Assembly (NCBI GenBank): GCA_031772625.1
Contig: CM062804.1
Coordinates: 281,188,598-281,252,597, forward strand
Direction: 5' to 3'
DNA length: 64,000 nt
Source of the DNA: Pinus tabuliformis
Lineage: Eukaryota; Streptophyta; Pinopsida; Pinales; Pinaceae
This document shows positions 58,289 through 64,000 of the stretch, piece by piece. Within the stretch, counting starts at the first letter, position 1; the number at the start of each line of letters is the position of its first letter. The notes under the pieces were generated by a model. It was not told the DNA's origin. It did not search any database and saw only the letters and a list, made by a program, of their open reading frames with translations. A program made the position numbers and the translations under genes.

Positions 58289-59393
58289 TGTTGAAAAATG
58301 TCCAATAAGAAATGTTAAATTTAGAATGTGCTAAACATAGACCTGCTAAAAATATCATGTCTAAAAATAGAAGTTTTGCTAGTGATTTCATTGGCCACCT
58401 TAGGTGAGAGGTGAAACTACTAAAAATAGAAAGTTTTAAAAATAGCATTTATGGGTCCCTTCCTATTTATAGCAGTCCCTAGTCTATCTATAGGAAGTAA
58501 AATTAATCTTGGGCTTAACAGCAGTTGGAAATATTAATTAATTAATTCAGTTGAGTTAATTAGTTAAGGAAATTCGAATTTGAAGTCTTTGTGAGCATGC
58601 ACATGAGTTGTCCCACTGATTGAGGAATTTATCCTTAATTTCCTCCACTGATTGAGGGAGTAAATATGAGTTCTATAATGAGATAATCACTTGACTTACT
58701 AGTCAAGTCCAATTAGATTATTTTAACAAGTTGTTAAAATAATAAAATATAGTTTGTTAATGCTTGCATGCATGTGACAACTATTATTTTAGATAACTGA
58801 GGATTCACTCATGGATAAATGTTGCATGTCAGTTCTGTCAGAGACCCAGTTGAGATCAAATGAGGGACAGTGTACTATCAGATGCTTGGATATTCCCATG
58901 GAATATTCCTTGCATGCATGAGGAACTAGTGTCCTCAAGGATTGTGTAGTTGGACCTGTGGTTGACAACAGGTATGATCTGGGGCCAATTCACATATGTT
59001 TTGTAATTGGACCCCAATCAAAATTGTGCAAGGAAATAAGGGATTGTAGGACTTGTGGCCTATATATTGAGGCCTAATGAGTCTATGATCATCATCATCA
59101 GAGTACGGAGAGAGCAGGATAGCTATTGAGCTGATTCTTTTTGTATGTTGTTGAGGATTTCCACTTGATTGATAATACAGTGTTGGGGGTTTTATGCTGG
59201 TGCTTTCCCTAGTGATATATCTGTGTTATGTGATTGATTCCTTCTTATCAGTTATATGTGTTCATGCTTGATGTTGCTCATGTTCAATTAATCTTCCGCT
59301 AAGTTTATGGTAGATGTAGATCTACTATTATGCTTTAGTACATTGCATATATCAGTTGGATCTGCAGGTGAAATTTCTACATGATATCAGTGG
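58289..59393 (+). mobile_element. Copia-type LTR (1093 bp) with primer-binding site
   Basis: A stretch beginning TGTTGAAAAATG and ending TTTCTACA (58289-59381) is followed by TGATATCAGTGG (59382-59393), 9 of 12 matches to the copia primer site. A TATA-like CTATATATT is near 59069, with R/U5-like text after it. The last bases resemble the LTR end at 15810-15817, so the two may be related. No gag follows, so the rest of the element is lost or unrecognisable. Confidence 0.5.
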
Positions 59394-59399
59394 GCTAGC

Positions 59400-62300
59400 T
59401 GATTTGTAGAGAAAATTCCACATGGGGGTGACGCCTTGTTGAACTAGTGCAACAAGTAATGCAAATGATGAGTCCAAGAAAGTCCTATTAGGTTTGTGAC
59501 ACATTCATTACATGATTTGGAAATCCATTAACCATTACATTCACTACAGAGTTTCTTATAAATACCTTATACTCTCGTAAAGACCAAATCTGGTCACACT
59601 GATAATTGTTCATGAGAATGAGACCCTATAAATAAGAAAAAAAATACCTAATAGTGCTTACACTACTTAAGAAATTTTTTCCAATAATACATTAACCTCG
59701 GTGAGAAAATATCCTTAACATGTCAAGCTAATACATGTATTGGATTTTTGTCTCTCATGACCAATTAATGACACCCAATGGGACTAGAAGAGTGCATAGT
59801 TGGACTACTATCTCACTGTGCCCAATAGAAGGTTATAAAAATTTTAGGTCACCATGATGCTTACCTAGCCATAATGTGCTATAAGAATTGTGAGAATAAG
59901 TGAAAATGAAATGGGATGGGACATACACTATGGACACTATCCAATAAAGCATCAATAACCCAAGTATCTGTGAACACACATAATAATCATGTTTAGTTTT
60001 TGTTACAAATTGGTCTTATACTTCTATCATCATGGATTAGAATCCCTAAACATATCATGGTCAATGATCATAGACTAGAACAAAGGTCACTAGATCTGAA
60101 AATGATTTTTCTCCTTATCTCAGTATTTGTACAAATTTCTCTTGATCAATATCCCATCGAGTTTCTAGTTCTTGTAAAAATTCATGTGCCTTCCTGTGGT
60201 GAAGGTGTAAGGCACTATTAAACTATCTCTATACGTAATTCATTCAAAATTTCTAAACTTCTCGTACCTACACTGGTCAAATGTTCAATGGATGAGAAGA
60301 AAGTTGATGTCCATAAAGACAATCTTATATTTGATCTAAGAACAATTACGATGATTTAAATTGCATGGAATTTCAGGAAACTCAAATATCTAGAATCTTT
60401 GAAAGAAATATAGCCGATTTGAAATAAGGATCTATGTATATTAGCAAGCTTAGTATGTGATAAAAGTGTAAAATTGCCAGACTAACTTGCTTGGGAAAAT
60501 TATTCTATTTTTAACTATATGGATATGTATATTTGAGTATACTATTGGGGCCAAGTAATTGAGTACATGTAGCTATGGAATTTGGAGACATGATATACTC
60601 TTTGTGATTGCAATTCTATGAATCTAATTAGTGTACATTGAAGAATACTTACCCCTCTAATCCCCATGCACACAACCATACACGATCATTTGGTTTTTTA
60701 ATAGGCATGTAATTCCAAATGAAGAATAATGCAGATGATTAGAAATGCAATTGCTTCAACAATGAAGCACGAAATTCAAACAACCTTTAGAATTAAATAA
60801 GGAACATCTAATTATAGATATTTTAACATTGCCATGGTGGCCCATTCTCCATTGCTCACTATCGAAAATAATTTTCATGCATTATACACACTATACCTCA
60901 TCCTCTCACAAAGAAGAAAAGAAGCATAATTGTCACATATCCTTGTGAAACATATTACTGAACATTTACTAAACACAATTTTTCTTATTAAAGGTTTAAC
61001 TCATCCATATTTATTAGATACCATTGTTCTTACTTCTTTGATCAAGTTTGAATGAACTAATTGTAAACTTATTAAATAATTATGTTACAGTAATGATATC
61101 TCATACAATGTTGCATCTATGCCTTAATTTTAGGTTTGCGGGTTTCATTGGTTTATGAATAGTATTATATTAACACATATGCAGTTATATATCTATATAT
61201 ATATATATATATCTGTTTTATGACCTCGAGTATACGTTCGATTAAATTTCAATCCACTTAGAGACATTACCCATTAGTGAATTTGCGCATTGGAAACTTT
61301 TGGAGACCTTTTATAATCCTTATACCTGTCTTTATCTCGGCAGCTAGATCTCATCAAAGGTTGAGGACGCAGGTTCCCATCCGACGGTGAAGGTTTTCTT
61401 GAGCTTCATCATGGTAACTACGTGCTCGATCCATGCTGGCCGAGGTTCATTCGTGTTGTATGTTGTAGGGTTTTCATATGACTTCTCCCTCATAGGTTCC
61501 ATATGTTTGGCAAGGTAGCCTCTTCACCCTGCCCTGCTAAATTTTACCATCGGTTTCCAGAATGGTGATGTAGGGGTCTCTAACAAACCTAATATTGTTT
61601 TTGTGCTAAGTTTCCACCTTTCCTTTTTTTTACTTGGGGTTCTAATACTGATAGGCAACCAGACAAAATGGCTTGGTTCTGATTGCTATGGGCGATGGTT
61701 CCATAGGAAAGAGGTCAAAATCATGTATTTTTTGTTAACCCTCACTAGATTACCCAAGACTCCATTATGGCTTGGTATTATCTACAAAACTGATGAAATG
61801 GTTATGATATGTTACCTACAATTCAACAACCCTCATTTTTTAAACGATGTTTGTTCAGCGCTAGTGTTCCACCTCTCTTTTTCCTTATGGCTGACGAATT
61901 TCTAGCATTCATGCTCAAGATTATACTACTCTGAGTTTTCTAGGTATTTCTGAGACTTATGGTGACATGAAGAGTCAGGGTTTACCTATCTTGTTTTCTT
62001 AAAAGTGTAAATGGTCGTAATGGCCACTTGAGCCTCAGAGGCTATTCCATTTTTAGGTCTCCATTGACGCATTTGTTAGACTTGTTATTAATTTTAGGTC
62101 TGTAATGTAATTTCCTTAAGTTTCGCTCCGTCTTAGATAGTTAGGGTTTCAGAAGGAAAATTAGCTCGAGTAAAACACCTTTTTTTTAATATAGCTGTGT
62201 CAGACTCTTTGGCCTTATGGATTCAACATAATTACAGTGACTTTATATGGTTAATAGTACTAAAATCTTAATTGTTTAATGGTTACAGTAGTTTCTATAT

Positions 62301-62950
62301 TGTTAATGGTGCTACCACGTCAATCGTTAAAGGGGTTAAACTGAGAATTCGATCGACTATATTTTGCTAAGATTATGAATGTGGTTCTTATTACTATTCT
62401 TTACTTCCTGCAATTGCCTTATTCTTTACAGTATCATAGAATTGTTCCTCTGGAATTTCTGGATTCGACAAAATGTGAATTATATTTGTAACAGGTTATG
62501 ATATTATGTATTTCCTTCTCGATTATACTGCATATTTTCTACATTACTTATTTTTTTGAGGTTTATACCCAACCATGCCCTCCGTATAACATTCAATTCT
62601 TCAAGACTGTCTTCTAGCTAGGCCACTACCAGGCTAGGCCAGAAGACTAGCCAAGTTTCCCTATTGGTCATCGTGGTTAAGTTTTCTTGCAATTCTAATG
62701 TACTTTTTGTTTTGATATTTCTTTAGTAGTCGAGATAGCTTAATTCATGTTGGAATCATTATCAAGATCCTTTATTTGGTTTTTCATCATACAAAATGTG
62801 AGTTTAATTTATTTCATAGAGCATTAATAATAGTCATAAAAGGGAACTCGGTTTCTACAAATTTATATACTAAATATCTACGTATACAATTTCCTTTCAG
62901 TTATCCTCATATAACACTAATTCGATTTGTATCTGGTTATCAGTTATACA
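59400..62950. other. No recognisable gene
   Basis: AT-rich sequence with short frames only. A short (AT)n run is at about 61194-61212. Nothing resembling pol, host exons or structural RNA was seen. Confidence 0.6.
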
Positions 62951-62953
62951 TCT

Positions 62954-64000
62954 TGTTAGAGTCCTATAGTGATAGGATTCATAATTTTGAATTGGCTGAG
63001 GTTAAGTCTTGTAATATTGTACATACCTTTGCTTTCTGCAAACGTTTTCCATATTAAAATTAAAAAATGTAAAGAGGGTATGTCCGAAAAGAAATATCAA
63101 AGGACAAGAAAAATAAGAAAAGATCAAAAAATGAAAAAATATAAACCTCAAACAAAAAATAGTTCATGAAAGTGTGCAAGTCCAAGTGCCACTACTCTTT
63201 ACTTTATTGTCTTAAACAACGCTTTTGTGTGGCTTGTCATACATACCACAACCCATGATAGTCAAACAGTTTAATCTTGACTACTTCATGCTTTGAATTT
63301 CATGTTTATAGTTAGAGAATAAAAATCTGACCAAATAGTTTAATCTTGGCAGATTAGTAGATAGGTAGAGAAATAAAAGGAGCTCATTAGTTTAATCTGA
63401 GCCCTTGGAAGATATAAGGTTAGAAGTAGATAGTTTGTTTCATAAAAGAAAAAAGGAAAGAAAAGGGTTTGCTAGCTTAAGTGCACCCAACAAAGTGAAG
63501 AAAAAATGTTAGGGTAAGTAAAAGGGTAAGTAGAAGAAAGGTTGCAAAAATACAAGCTATTTGAGGCATAAGCACATCTATCATGTTTAATCATGTGTTT
63601 CAGTGTGCAGGAGCAATTGTGAAAGAAAAAGGATGCTTATAAGCTGATTTGCCTAATTTCCCCCATTGCATTTCACCCCCTACTATATACTTACTAATTT
63701 CCCTTTTACTCCTTCATGGCTTGTTAAGACACCATTTCCCTTAATTTTGACTCCTACCCCTTGGTTTCACACATTACCTAGCTAATTTACCTCCAAAATT
63801 CATCCCACTTCCCAAAACTCCCTTTCCCCTAGTGTGAAACCCTTTTCCCCCTTGGAAAAATAATTGTTCCTTTGATTAATTCCCCAAAACAAAACCCCAA
63901 AACAAAAACTGCTAAAACCTCCTATCCTAACTATTATTCTCCTCCCACTTTACTTTATTAATCCTGAAAATTCACTTTTACCCGTTATGTTTCATAAACC
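62954..64000 (+). mobile_element. LTR-like sequence, TGTTAGAGTC family, plus copy (runs off window)
   Basis: It starts TGTTAGAGTCCTATAG and matches the minus-strand copy from 52435 for about 150 bases. The region 63110-63620 has no clear counterpart in the other copy. From 63650 it becomes C-rich (CCCCC, CCCTTTT blocks) like the other copy. No end is visible before the window stops. Confidence 0.45.

Noticed and set aside
1-64000. tRNA, rRNA, CRISPR or bacterial operon features
   Set aside because: None was seen; the window reads as plant nuclear DNA throughout, although structural RNA genes could be missed without a covariance search.

Overview
The window looks like nuclear DNA of a seed plant with a very repeat-rich genome. 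It holds plant-type Ty1/copia (including a Sirevirus-like element), Ty3/gypsy and plant L1-like LINE elements at many stages of decay. Its only convincing host gene is a WUSCHEL-related homeobox (WOX) gene. The amount of old, nested retroelement sequence around one small-intron gene fits a gymnosperm, probably a conifer, but that is inference and no species can be named.

Layout. 1-2063: broken, partly inverted Ty3/gypsy pol. 2200-5470: duplicated segment copy A with a WOX pseudogene (minus strand). 5471-12351: long minus-strand LINE with target-site duplications. 12370-15869: AT-rich DNA, a minisatellite and two decayed copia fragments. 15870-24713: nearly complete Sirevirus-like copia with 1.58-kb LTRs, inserted into the leader of an older copia whose gag resumes at 24714. 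24950-30200: no recognisable gene, then a decayed unidentified minus-strand coding stretch. About 31115-37520: internally deleted gypsy element with an extra coding region downstream of integrase. 38390-41990: 5'-truncated plus-strand LINE. 42044-43933: segment copy B, a WOX pseudogene cut off at exon 2. 43934-46687: minus-strand copia remnant with a 156-bp LTR and several tandem arrays. 46688-51410: segment copy C, with an apparently intact three-exon WOX gene (48378-49399, minus) and a 5'-truncated copy of the LINE tail. 51411-64000: gene-poor DNA with LTR-like pieces, including two copies of one family in opposite orientation.

The central observation is three copies of one WOX-bearing segment, all on the minus strand, within about 48 kb. 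Only copy C keeps start codon, homeodomain, splice sites, WUS-box and stop. Copy A has lost the start codon and has a stop just after the homeodomain. Copy B has lost exon 1, carries two stops in exon 3, and its exon 2 is joined in frame to a copia Gag-protease reading frame. LINE sequence at the same site in A and C indicates that the LINE insertion came before the duplication.

All assignments come from reading the sequence and its translations. No database search, alignment program or expression data were used.
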